Source of the DNA: Planctomycetota bacterium
Lineage (GTDB): Bacteria; Planctomycetota; Phycisphaerae; Sedimentisphaerales; Anaerobacaceae
Length of the DNA stretch: 39,026 bases
Assembly: GCA_023481165.1 (NCBI GenBank)
Contig: JAMCWO010000054.1
Coordinates: forward strand, 1-39,026
Direction of reading: 5' to 3'
Made by a program: the position numbers and the translations under genes. The notes under the pieces are model-generated. The model saw only the letters and a program-made list of their open reading frames with translations, ran no database searches and was not told the origin of the DNA. Of the stretch, positions 8,348 through 16,236 are shown one piece after another; positions within the stretch are counted from its first letter, which is position 1; every line of letters starts with the position of its first letter.

Positions 8348-9763
8348 CTAATACTCCCGATTCTTGAGAATACCTGGCTGTGGAGTAGGATATTTCCCAT
8401 CCGGTCCGGCCGGGAGCGGCGCCGGCGAGTCCATCGTCAGTTTATCCACATCCGGGGCAAACTCCTGCTCACTGTTGAGCATTTCCTCGTAGGTGACGAC
8501 CTGCCCCGTATGGACGGCCCGGCGCGCCATCGCGGTCACGAGACTGGCTTCGGCGCCGCGTTTAGCCTCGTTGTAGGGCTTGTCCTTGCGGATCGCGTCG
8601 ATCAGTTCGTCCCATTCGAGTTGGTACGGATTCGGTTCCGGCTGCGGGAACACCCAAGTCAGGTTCTCTTTGGTAAAATCCTGTCCCTTGTATAGGCGGC
8701 ACTTGCCCGGCGTGTGCATGAAGGTCGAGATCACGGCCGAGCCTTTGGTGCCGTGGGCGTAACTGGCGAATTCCTCGTGACAGCCGGGCATGTGACGGTT
8801 CCGGAGGAAAAGCTTGGCCCCATCGGCGAACGTGTACTCAACATCGTAATGGTCAAAATTCTGGTCCACGGCGTTGCCGCGATAGCACCGCGCACCGGAG
8901 CCCTGGGCCCGGACCGGCCAAGCGTCCTTCATCCAGCAGCACTCGTCCACGTTGTGGGCGACCACATCCTGGAACAGTCCGCCGCTGGCCCACAGGAAGC
9001 CAAGGTAGTTGCGAACCTGATAGAGCAGTTCGCTGATGTTGCCCTGCCGGGGTCCGGCGAATCCCGCCGGCCCCTGCTGGCGGTAGGTCCGCATCATGAA
9101 GATCTCGCCGATCTCGCCCGACTTGATGCGGTCGTAAAGCGCCCAGCGGGCCTTGCAGTGCCGGCACATCAGTCCGACGCCCACCTTGAGGTTCTTTCTT
9201 GCGGCTTCCTCGGCCAGTTGGATCATCCGGCGGGTGGTCGGCCCATCCACCGTCACGGGCTTTTCCATGAAGACATTGATCCCCTTCAGGATGGCGTGGC
9301 GGAAATGGACCCAGCGAAACGCCACGGGCGTCGTCAGGATGACGACATCGCCTGGCCGCAGACAGTCCATCGCCTTCTGATAGGCGTCAAAGCCAAGGAA
9401 CCGCCGTTCCGGCGGCACGTCGATCTGGGACGCTTGGTAGCCCATCACCCACGTATCGGCCGAGCCCTTGGTCCGCGGGGCACTGGCCGCCTCAATCAGG
9501 CCGTCGTAGCTGCGCTGGAGACGATCTGCAAAGACATCGGCCATCGCCACCAGCTTGATCGGGCCGCCTTTGGCCGCCATGGCATTGGCCGCCGCCCCGG
9601 ACCCTCGCCCGCCGCAGCCGACGAGGGCAATTCGGATCGTGTTATCCTCCCCCGCATAAAGGCGAGGCGACATAGCCGCCAGTAGCGTGGATGTGGCCGC
9701 GACTCGACCGGTGTTTGTCAAGAATTCACGCCGTGATGTGGCTTTTCGCGTGCCGGTGCCCAT
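8348..9763 (-). CDS. Tat-exported Gfo/Idh/MocA family oxidoreductase
   Basis: A 471-residue NAD(P)-dependent sugar oxidoreductase. The N-terminus has a twin-arginine signal (TSRREFLTNTGRVAATSTLL), so it is folded with cofactor and exported. The Rossmann motif is ALVGCGGRGSGAA; catalytic lysine motif FMEKPVTVDGP; the C-terminal half has a LFQDVVAHNVDECCW segment. ATG 9763 is used rather than an in-frame TTG two codons upstream. It is followed after about 200 bases by the prepilin genes and preceded by a Tat-exported isomerase-like protein, suggesting shared carbohydrate processing. The substrate is unknown. Confidence 0.9.
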   Translation of the reverse strand: MGTGTRKATSRREFLTNTGRVAATSTLLAAMSPRLYAGEDNTIRIALVGCGGRGSGAAANAMAAKGGPIKLVAMADVFADRLQRSYDGLIEAASAPRTKGSADTWVMGYQASQIDVPPERRFLGFDAYQKAMDCLRPGDVVILTTPVAFRWVHFRHAILKGINVFMEKPVTVDGPTTRRMIQLAEEAARKNLKVGVGLMCRHCKARWALYDRIKSGEIGEIFMMRTYRQQGPAGFAGPRQGNISELLYQVRNYLGFLWASGGLFQDVVAHNVDECCWMKDAWPVRAQGSGARCYRGNAVDQNFDHYDVEYTFADGAKLFLRNRHMPGCHEEFASYAHGTKGSAVISTFMHTPGKCRLYKGQDFTKENLTWVFPQPEPNPYQLEWDELIDAIRKDKPYNEAKRGAEASLVTAMARRAVHTGQVVTYEEMLNSEQEFAPDVDKLTMDSPAPLPAGPDGKYPTPQPGILKNREY

Positions 9764-9826
9764 AGTCAATCGTCCCTTGCCTATGCTACTTGCCGTCGAG
9801 TGCGCACAACGTCCCGCGCACCTTCG

Positions 9827-10690
9827 CTACACCTTCAGATCGCGCAGGAAAGGATAGCTCGCCTTGAGCGCATCCATATTCATCTCGACGAAGTAGTTCT
9901 CCACGCCACCGATCTTGGCCGCGGCGAAGAGGCCCTTCCAATCGACCACGCCCGAACCCACCGGTACCGGCCTCTTCTCCGTCGACGACCAGTCCGCCAG
10001 ATGCAGCGAGCAGAACCGGCCGGGATACTTCCTGAGATAGGTGGCCGCCTGGTAGCCCAAACTGATCACCGCCACCTGGAATTGCATCTTGACCAGCTGG
10101 GGATCGAACTCGCTCATCAGCTTGTCATAGATGAGCACGCCGTCGATCTCCTGGAATTCGAAATTGTGATTGTGGAAGCCGAGTTGGATGCCCTGCTTCT
10201 TGACCTTTTCGCCGATCTTGTTCAGTTCGCCAGCCGCCTTCAGCCAATCGGCCATCGCCGCGTCCTTCCGCAGACCGAAAGTCGACAAGATCATGTGCTT
10301 GAGCCCAAGCTCCTTGGCGTAGGCGATCCGATCGTCGAGCTTGTCCTTGAGCTCCTGGAATTGGTAGTGACAGCTCTCACATCGCAGGCCCGCCGCCGCA
10401 AAGGCCTTGCGGACCTCCGCCGCCGTCATCTTGACGAGCGGGGCAAAGCCCGATTTCTCGTAGCTGGGCGGCGAACACAACTCAATCGTCCGGTACCCGA
10501 TGGCCGCCAGTTGCCGCAGCGTCCCCTCGAAGTCCTGCGCGATCTGCTTGCCAACCGGATAAAGCTGACACCCGATGGGCAGCCCGAGCGGCTCAGCATG
10601 CAGTGCTCTGACCGCCGGCCCCAAACACGTGCCCGCCGCGAGAGCCAGGGCACCCTGACCGAGGAATTGCCGTCTGGAGATCGTGCTCAT
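9827..10690 (-). CDS. Tat-exported sugar phosphate isomerase/epimerase-like TIM barrel
   Basis: A 287-residue protein of the xylose isomerase-like (AP endonuclease family 2) TIM-barrel superfamily. A twin-arginine signal (TISRRQFLGQGALALAAG) opens the protein. The barrel shows IGYRTIELCSPP, LGLKHMILSTFG, GIQLGFHNHNFEF with metal-ligand candidates, and CSLHLADW. Related proteins isomerise, epimerise or hydrolyse keto-sugars and often sit with Gfo/Idh proteins, as here. ATG 10690 follows GGGAGG. The frame is open further upstream only through a tRNA gene, which excludes the longer start. Confidence 0.86.
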   Translation of the reverse strand: MSTISRRQFLGQGALALAAGTCLGPAVRALHAEPLGLPIGCQLYPVGKQIAQDFEGTLRQLAAIGYRTIELCSPPSYEKSGFAPLVKMTAAEVRKAFAAAGLRCESCHYQFQELKDKLDDRIAYAKELGLKHMILSTFGLRKDAAMADWLKAAGELNKIGEKVKKQGIQLGFHNHNFEFQEIDGVLIYDKLMSEFDPQLVKMQFQVAVISLGYQAATYLRKYPGRFCSLHLADWSSTEKRPVPVGSGVVDWKGLFAAAKIGGVENYFVEMNMDALKASYPFLRDLKV

Positions 10691-10742
10691 GGAATCCGTC
10701 CTCCCAATTCGTTCGGTGTCTTGGAGATAGATGGTTGCACAT

Positions 10743-10816
10743 TGCGCCTGGACGGGCTCGAACCGCCAACCTTTGGTTCCGTAGACCAAAGCTCTATCCA
10801 ATTGAGCTACAGGCGC
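10743..10816 (-). tRNA. tRNA-Arg (ACG)
   Basis: Full cloverleaf on the minus strand: acceptor GCGCCTG/CAGGCGC, D-arm GCTCAATTGGATAGAGC, anticodon stem TTGGT/ACCAA with loop CTACGGA, and T-loop TTCGAGC. The anticodon ACG reads CGN codons after A34 deamination. A73 and A20 fit arginine identity. CCA is not encoded. Confidence 0.95.
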
Positions 10817-10827
10817 TGGATTTTCCG

Positions 10828-10857
10828 AGTGTAATCGCCGCCGCCCCGCGCTGTCAA
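10828..10857 (-). promoter_or_regulatory. sigma-70-type promoter of tRNA-Arg
   Basis: On the minus strand a perfect TTGACA (10852-10857) is followed after 18 bases by TACACT (10828-10833), ending 12 bases before the tRNA 5' end. Confidence 0.65.
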
Positions 10858-11389
10858 CTCCCTATCCATCCGCCACCCGCAGGCTTTCCCGGGATCTTGT
10901 GCTTCGCGCGGAGTTTTCCACGGCAAAACAACCGTGCCCGGACAACAACCAAGAAGATCACCTCTCGTAAGTGCTGCTACGACAAAGGTTTCGGATGGGT
11001 CCGAAAAAAACTTACACCTTTTTGAAAAATCGTGTTACGTTCGGAGGCCATTACGGCACTACTGGTTGAAAACAACGATAAACCGAATTTTCGAAAAGGT
11101 AAGGTGGTGATCAATGGTCCTTGGCAATACGAATATGACATGCTCGCCGGCAGAAAGAATGAGGAAGACTGCCGTCCCCGCTTCCGAGAGAAGCTGCAGC
11201 CTTCGGGGCCGAGCCGGGCAGGGCGTGTCGCAGACCATCAGGATGGATCCGGCTTCACCCAGACAGAATAGACCTTTCTACTTAACCCGAACTACACCCA
11301 GGTCAAACTCTAAGCCGCAGATGACACCAACACCGCTATCGCCTCTCTGACGATAGCAGCTCTCTATCACCTGCCTCCACCAAGTACTG
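10858..11389. other. gene-poor gap with an AT-rich stretch and a hairpin
   Basis: No convincing gene. About 10980-11130 is visibly more AT-rich than its surroundings. It contains a 7-bp hairpin TTTCGGA-tggg-TCCGAAA (10989-11006) nested within AAAGGT...ACCTTT (10984-10989 and 11016-11021). A frame from GTG 11032 to 11271 (79 codons) has no recognisable domain or ribosome binding site, so I do not call it. The stretch could hold a structured RNA or a decayed gene. Confidence 0.4.
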
Positions 11390-11413
11390 AGCCCCGCTCG
11401 CCCGAGTGGGGCT
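11390..11413. terminator. strong GC hairpin at the 3' end of the PHP gene
   Basis: AGCCCCGCTCG pairs with CGAGTGGGGCT, one G-T position apart from perfect, and starts seven bases beyond the PHP-domain gene's stop. On the plus strand it is followed by TTGGTATTTAT, on the minus strand by no U-tract. It may stop transcripts from either side. Confidence 0.5.
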
Positions 11414-11419
11414 TGGTAT

Positions 11420-12508
11420 TTATAGACCGAGGAGGAGTTTCACCGGCAGCCCTTTTTCCGGCGCAATCAGAAAGTTCGTCGCCGTGTAGGACAGTTCGAT
11501 CGGCTTCTCCGTGTCATCCACGCTGATCTTCATTCTCGCCGAAGTGTTCCCGGGCAGGTTCTGTTCCTTAGGACCCAGCTTGCCCGTCCGCTGCAATTCC
11601 ACCGGCAGGTCCGAGTCGTTCCGGACCGTGAACAGCACGACCTTCTTGCCTCCCCGTTCCACGTCTGTGACTCGGACGGCGGCCTGGAACAAGGCTTCCG
11701 CATATTCCCGGCGTGCGATGATCTTGTTCTCGAACCAGACAGCGGTCCGGCCTGCGCTCAGCGCCTCCTTGAGCGCCGGGATGCTCTTGTCCTTGACGAA
11801 CACGAACGTCATGGGCCGATGGCCGCCGGCGGGCATATCCTCCCGGCCGGTCGGCTCGTGGATGTCCGAGTTCCCGAGAATCGTCAGGTTCTTGTCCAAG
11901 GCCCATTGAAAAACTGTCGGGTAGTACGACCGTCCGTTGACCACTTCGATCCCGCGCAGGTACTTTTTCTCGTAGAGCGTCGTATGGATGTCGAACCAGC
12001 CCTTGCGGTCGGGAATCCAATCGGGATGGTTCCACCAGATGAAGGCCCCCTGCTTGTCGGCGGCGGCCATGGCGTCCAGGAGATCTTTGGTGTCGAGTGG
12101 CGTGGCATCCTCCAGAAACAGCGCGTTGAAGTGTCCCGGCGGAGTCTCCCGCGTGATCTCGGCCGCGTGGACCAGCAGAATCCCCTTCTCTTTCGCGCGC
12201 GGCAGCGCGATCTCATAGGACCGATTCAGATCGGCCGCGATATCCTGCTTATGGGGCCGGTACTCGATGTGGTCCGTAATGGCGATCGCATCGAGCCCCT
12301 CCTGCCACGCCTCATCCACCCGCACCGTGGGCCAGACCAGGCCATCCGAGAAGACCGTGTGCATGTGGAAATCACATTTCAGTGTCTTGTACCCCATAAC
12401 ATCGGGAATACGAATTTCCCGCCGAACTTGGCCGACGACAGCGGACGCCGACAGCAGGAGGACGAGGAGACTCAGCACGGCCGGCCGGGAGCGTAACGCG
12501 GTGTTCAT
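11420..12508 (-). CDS. secreted PHP-domain phosphoesterase (Sb-PDE-like)
   Basis: A 362-residue protein with a Sec signal peptide (SLLVLLLSASAVVGQ). PHP metal-binding motifs appear in order: KCDFHMHTVFSDG, DAIAITDHIEYRP, HAAEITRETPPGHFNA, WWNHPDW and LGNSDIHEP. This supports a polynuclear-metal phosphoesterase working in the periplasm or outside. The pattern matches my recollection of proteins annotated as Sb-PDE family phosphodiesterases, which hydrolyse organophosphate diesters, but that specificity is inference. The C-terminal ~90 residues form a separate beta-rich domain (VVLFTVRNDSDLPVELQR). ATG 12508 has only a weak AAAGGG upstream. A hairpin follows the stop. Confidence 0.85.
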   Translation of the reverse strand: MNTALRSRPAVLSLLVLLLSASAVVGQVRREIRIPDVMGYKTLKCDFHMHTVFSDGLVWPTVRVDEAWQEGLDAIAITDHIEYRPHKQDIAADLNRSYEIALPRAKEKGILLVHAAEITRETPPGHFNALFLEDATPLDTKDLLDAMAAADKQGAFIWWNHPDWIPDRKGWFDIHTTLYEKKYLRGIEVVNGRSYYPTVFQWALDKNLTILGNSDIHEPTGREDMPAGGHRPMTFVFVKDKSIPALKEALSAGRTAVWFENKIIARREYAEALFQAAVRVTDVERGGKKVVLFTVRNDSDLPVELQRTGKLGPKEQNLPGNTSARMKISVDDTEKPIELSYTATNFLIAPEKGLPVKLLLGL

Positions 12509-12687
12509 GGTCAGACCCTTTCTTCAGACCAACATCGAACCACAGTTCCACCAAGGCACAAAGCGATGGCGGCTACCATATCATACTCGGCCCGTACCGG
12601 CAACTCGGTCGTTCCGCCGAATGCGCCTGGCCCGGGGCAAGGACGTTGGAGACGGGATGCAGGGACCTCCTCCGGCGGGGACCGTCG

Positions 12688-13188
12688 TCACCGGCCGCCA
12701 TCGTGAAAATGGAACCAGCGGCGGAAGAATTCGATCGTGTTGGGGTCTTGCGCATTGCCGCCCAGGGCGTGCGCTCCGAGGGTCCAACCTCCGAGAGCAT
12801 AGTACCCGATGGCACCGCCACCGAGGGCCACCAGGCCGATCGCCATCCCGCCCAGCGCCAACAGTGCCCCGATGGCCACGCCACCGATTGCGATCAGCCC
12901 CAGGGCAGCGCCGCCAAAGCTGACCACGCCGAATGCCGATCCGCCGAGGGCCAGGCCGCCGACCGCGATGGGGCCAATGGCGATGATCCCTTTGGCCACC
13001 CGCGGCCTGCCTGTGGCAGGATCCATCCGGTTGCCCGAGACGATGTGCACCAGGGGCAGACCGAAGATCTGTCGCTCGGAACGATACTCATAGCCACCCC
13101 CGCCCCCGATCGGGTACCCGCAGTGCGGACAGGCCAGCGCCTGATCGGAGACTTCCCGCCCGCATTCCGGACAAGGCACCAGCGCCAT
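12688..13188 (-). CDS. zinc-ribbon protein with 15 tandem A-[LIVF]-G-x-x pentads
   Basis: A 166-residue protein. Residues 6-23 form a zinc ribbon (CPEC...CPHC). After a linker come 15 consecutive pentapeptides of pattern A-[ILVF]-G-x-x (AIGPI AVGGL ALGGS and so on), interrupted by one extra Leu after the eighth. The period and hydrophobic core position recall pentapeptide-repeat beta-helices, but glycine follows the core residue, so the fold is uncertain; a glycine-zipper membrane structure is an alternative. ATG 13188 follows GGGAGGTG. It starts 20 bases after the NapH-NapG fusion gene, as the last gene of that operon. Function unknown. Confidence 0.8.
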   Translation of the reverse strand: MALVPCPECGREVSDQALACPHCGYPIGGGGGYEYRSERQIFGLPLVHIVSGNRMDPATGRPRVAKGIIAIGPIAVGGLALGGSAFGVVSFGGAALGLIAIGGVAIGALLALGGMAIGLVALGGGAIGYYALGGWTLGAHALGGNAQDPNTIEFFRRWFHFHDGGR

Positions 13189-13208
13189 CGAACACCTCCC
13201 TTCGCTCG

Positions 13209-15086
13209 CTATTTTAGAAAGTCCGGCAGATATTCGCTTCCAGCATTATTCCGGGTCGAACGCATCTTTTCCTCATCTTGTTTCCGCCGGGCACGTTCCT
13301 TCCGGAGAGCGAGGTACGATCCGCGTAGCATGCGATCCTCTCTATCCCCTCCGGCCGCCACCCGTATGGCACTGCTCTGCAACAGCTTCTGGGTCTTCAC
13401 ATTGATGGCGTGGCAGCGCATCTGGCACAGACCGCATCCGACACACCGGTCCTCCCGCACCGCCGGAGCCAGCCGTCCGCTATCTTCGACCGGCTCACCT
13501 TTCTCGTTCGCCGCGCCGCCGACGCGAAGGAACTCGATGGCATTGTAGCCGGCCATCCGGCACTCATCAACACACAATTGACACGCGCCGCGCCCCGCGT
13601 ACGGCAGACACGTCCTCTGGTCCACCTGCGCCAGGCCGATGCGTGCGGCCTGTTTCTCCTCCAAGGTCAAAGCCCGGATTGCTCCCGTCGGGCAGACCTG
13701 TCCACAGTTGCTGCAACTCGGCTCGCACCCCGACCAGTCCGCCACGACATGCGGCGTCCACAGATCGTTGAGACCATATTCAAATCCAGCCGGCTGCAGG
13801 ACATTGTTGGGGCAGACCTTGATGCACTGGCCACACCGGATGCACAACTGCAAGAACTTGTCCTCTGGGACGCTGCCCGGCGGCCGGATCGGCGGTTCAC
13901 CGCGTTGACTGCCCACCCCCAATGAGGCGCTGGCTCCAACCACCGAGGCGGCACCAAGCCCGGCCAGAATGCCGCGACGTGAAATATCGCTCTTGGAGGG
14001 TGCGTGAAAACGCGCGGCAGCCTCAAGACCGAAGGTCTTGGGGATGGTTGGACTCCGGTCGTCGGCAGATCCCCGTTTACGGGGCAAGCCCTCCCCAAGC
14101 GGCGCTTCAGGCTGCCACCCGGAGAGCAACGACTGCGCACATGCCTGCGGCGCAGGGCGCACGTCTTTGTTGCGATTCCAGCGCGAGGTGAACTCGATGG
14201 CCCCCGCCGGACAGACCCCGGCGCAGCTTTGGCAGAACGTGCAGTTGCGAAATCGGGTCGAGAAATCCTCGTTGATCGCCGCGAACGAACAGATCTTCCG
14301 GCACTGCCCGCACTTCACGCAGGCCGCAGTCACTCTCCGCTCGCTCAGCCGCAACCCATTGCAGACGGAGAACAGCGCCCCCGTAGGACACACATAGCGG
14401 CACCAGAACCGGCGTCCCCCAAAGCCCAGGCCGAAGATCAGCACCACCAGCAGGATCGAGAGCCAATGACCGAAGTTCATCGGGGGGACCAGATACCAGC
14501 CTTTCAAAAGCCCCGTTTGCGCCGGGGCCAGTATGAGAAGCATTGCCCGGGTCAGCACCGGGATCGCGGCGCAGAATCCCGACAATAGAACACCGAAGAC
14601 CGCGGCAACCAGTACCGCGGTCAGCAGGAAGTACCTGAGGTTGGCCCACCAGCCTTCCCGCTCCAGTTGCCAGCGAGTGACGCGGCGGCCGATCAGCCAG
14701 TCGAACCCGTCCAACAGCGTCCCCAAAGGACATACGTATCCACAGAACGCCCGGGGAAACAGGACGCATACGAGAATGGCGGCCGCTGCCGCCATCAGAG
14801 CCCCCAGGAGCATCTTGCCGGCCAGCGCGGCGGAAATGCTCACCAGCGGATCGAGCAGAAGAAACAGCTCCGCAGTGACGATCTCCTTCGCGTGAAAAGC
14901 CTCTGCGTATTGCCGCGCGCCGTAGGGCCAGCACACGTAGAAGAACAGAACCAGGAAGCTTAGTAGGCAAAACACCTGCGCAAGACGTCGGATAGGTGAG
15001 CCCACCCAGGTCGGGCCGAGGACCTTGAGAATCCGCCCGAGCCGTCCCGATGCACCGTTGTGCCTGCGAAACAGATTCGGACGCAT
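13209..15086 (-). CDS. NapH/NosR-type membrane polyferredoxin fused to a NapG/MauM-type ferredoxin
   Basis: A 625-residue electron-transfer protein. Residues 1-245 are NapH/NosR-like: several membrane helices and two CxxxCP motifs (FCGYVCPLG, WCRYVCPTG). Two [4Fe-4S] motifs follow at about 256-292 (CVKCGQCRKIC, CTFCQSCAGVC). A linker leads to an internal twin-arginine motif, SRRGILAG, and hydrophobic stretch at about 369-392. The NapG/MauM-like domain then has CIRCGQCIKVC, CEPSCSNCGQVC, a CLPYAGRGACQLCVDEC site and CVGCGLCQMRC. In nitrate-reductase operons NapG and NapH are separate; here they are one chain. ATG 15086 follows CGGGGA. It lies 25 bases after the FMN-binding gene. Confidence 0.88.
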   Translation of the reverse strand: MRPNLFRRHNGASGRLGRILKVLGPTWVGSPIRRLAQVFCLLSFLVLFFYVCWPYGARQYAEAFHAKEIVTAELFLLLDPLVSISAALAGKMLLGALMAAAAAILVCVLFPRAFCGYVCPLGTLLDGFDWLIGRRVTRWQLEREGWWANLRYFLLTAVLVAAVFGVLLSGFCAAIPVLTRAMLLILAPAQTGLLKGWYLVPPMNFGHWLSILLVVLIFGLGFGGRRFWCRYVCPTGALFSVCNGLRLSERRVTAACVKCGQCRKICSFAAINEDFSTRFRNCTFCQSCAGVCPAGAIEFTSRWNRNKDVRPAPQACAQSLLSGWQPEAPLGEGLPRKRGSADDRSPTIPKTFGLEAAARFHAPSKSDISRRGILAGLGAASVVGASASLGVGSQRGEPPIRPPGSVPEDKFLQLCIRCGQCIKVCPNNVLQPAGFEYGLNDLWTPHVVADWSGCEPSCSNCGQVCPTGAIRALTLEEKQAARIGLAQVDQRTCLPYAGRGACQLCVDECRMAGYNAIEFLRVGGAANEKGEPVEDSGRLAPAVREDRCVGCGLCQMRCHAINVKTQKLLQSSAIRVAAGGDREDRMLRGSYLALRKERARRKQDEEKMRSTRNNAGSEYLPDFLK

Positions 15087-15111
15087 AGTTGGTCCCCGCA
15101 CGGCGCTGCCG

Positions 15112-16236
15112 CTACTTCGCCTTCTTCCGCATGCCGCCGGCGAGGGCCTTAGCGGTGGCGTTGATGATGGCCTCCGCGGTCATCGTTGCCCCGGTGACCG
15201 CGTCCACGCCTTTGACGCTTTGCTTTCTCACAATCTGGTTCGGAGTATCCGTGAGGGCGGAGTAGAACTGCTTCTCCTCATGTTTGGTGACACGAACCGC
15301 TTCGATCCGACCGCCCTGGACGGCGACCTCGACATACAGTGGTCCGGCGTAAGCGAGGCTGTTGGCCGCGTAGACGCCGTCGGCGACCTCGGCCACCTCC
15401 AACACATCGAAGAGCTTGATCGCCTGAATGCTGGCCTGCGCCCGTTCTTTGTCTTTCTTGACATCCGCCTCCCGGCCGAGGTCCTCCTTTACCGTCAGCG
15501 CTTTCTGATACCAAGCCAGCGCCTCATTGTATCGGCCGGCCAGGCGGCAGGTGTCTCCCGCCGTCAGGTACGCGCTCGTGGGCATACCGTCGGCCGCCCT
15601 CTGCGTGACGAGCGCCAGGGCCTTGTCGAATTCCCCCATGTCTGCCCACAATTTGATTACCGCCCCATGACGCGTATCGTCGGGCCCGATCTTTGCGAGC
15701 ACCTCCGCGGCCATTTCCTTGCTGCCCAGCTTCCAATAGCAGTGCGCCAGGCCGACCGGGTCCACGTTGCCGCCGTGCCGTTCGCACAGGCGCCACCAGA
15801 AGACCGCGCGGGCCCAGTCCTCCATCAGATCGTGGTACATCCGGCCCAGCGTCTCCATCGCGCGGACCAGCTTTTGGGGATCATCCCTATGCCGGATCAT
15901 CAGGTGATTCACCAGCTTGATGCCCTCTTTCCACCGGCCGGGGTTGGGGTTGATGACGTCCCAGAGGTACTGACCAACATTCTTGCGCGCATCCCACGGC
16001 CCCTCCGCGCGCATGGGCCAGTTCAGATCCAGGGTCGGCGGGTAAGTCAACGGTGTCGAGTCCCACCAGTCGGGTGGCGTCTTGCCCACCTTCTCGATCA
16101 AGCTTTCGATCTCGGCGCGGCTCCGCGTCACGGGTCCACTGTTCGAGAGACTCTGCGCCTCGCAGATGCGGGGTCCCAACTCTACCGCCAGTACTGCCAG
16201 GAAGAGTGCCGTGTGCCTTGCCACGGGATGTTTCAC
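15112..16236 (-). CDS. exported TPR protein with a C-terminal FMN-binding domain
   Basis: A 374-residue protein with an N-terminal signal (HTALFLAVLAVELGPRICEAQ). The middle (about 90-260) holds TPR-like helices (LGRMYHDLMEDWARAVFWW, GRYNEALAWYQKALTV). The C-terminal FMN_bind domain has GRIEAVRVTKHEEK and the ApbE flavinylation motif DAVTGAT near residue 351, where FMN would be covalently attached to Thr. GTG 16236 is chosen because it overlaps the preceding gene's TGA as GTGA, a standard coupled start; a longer frame runs upstream inside that gene. It likely passes electrons to or from the polyferredoxin encoded next. No apbE gene is present in the window. Confidence 0.85.
   Translation of the reverse strand: MKHPVARHTALFLAVLAVELGPRICEAQSLSNSGPVTRSRAEIESLIEKVGKTPPDWWDSTPLTYPPTLDLNWPMRAEGPWDARKNVGQYLWDVINPNPGRWKEGIKLVNHLMIRHRDDPQKLVRAMETLGRMYHDLMEDWARAVFWWRLCERHGGNVDPVGLAHCYWKLGSKEMAAEVLAKIGPDDTRHGAVIKLWADMGEFDKALALVTQRAADGMPTSAYLTAGDTCRLAGRYNEALAWYQKALTVKEDLGREADVKKDKERAQASIQAIKLFDVLEVAEVADGVYAANSLAYAGPLYVEVAVQGGRIEAVRVTKHEEKQFYSALTDTPNQIVRKQSVKGVDAVTGATMTAEAIINATAKALAGGMRKKAK

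Noticed and set aside
11032-11271. 79-codon plus-strand frame
   Set aside because: GTG start without a ribosome binding site, no recognisable domain and mixed codon character.
11030-11382. Possible tmRNA: GGAGGC near 11043 could pair with GCCTCC before an ACCA at about 11382
   Set aside because: The conserved 5' TTCGAC motif, a proper T-arm and a plausible tag ending in ALAA-stop are missing; the pairing is probably chance.
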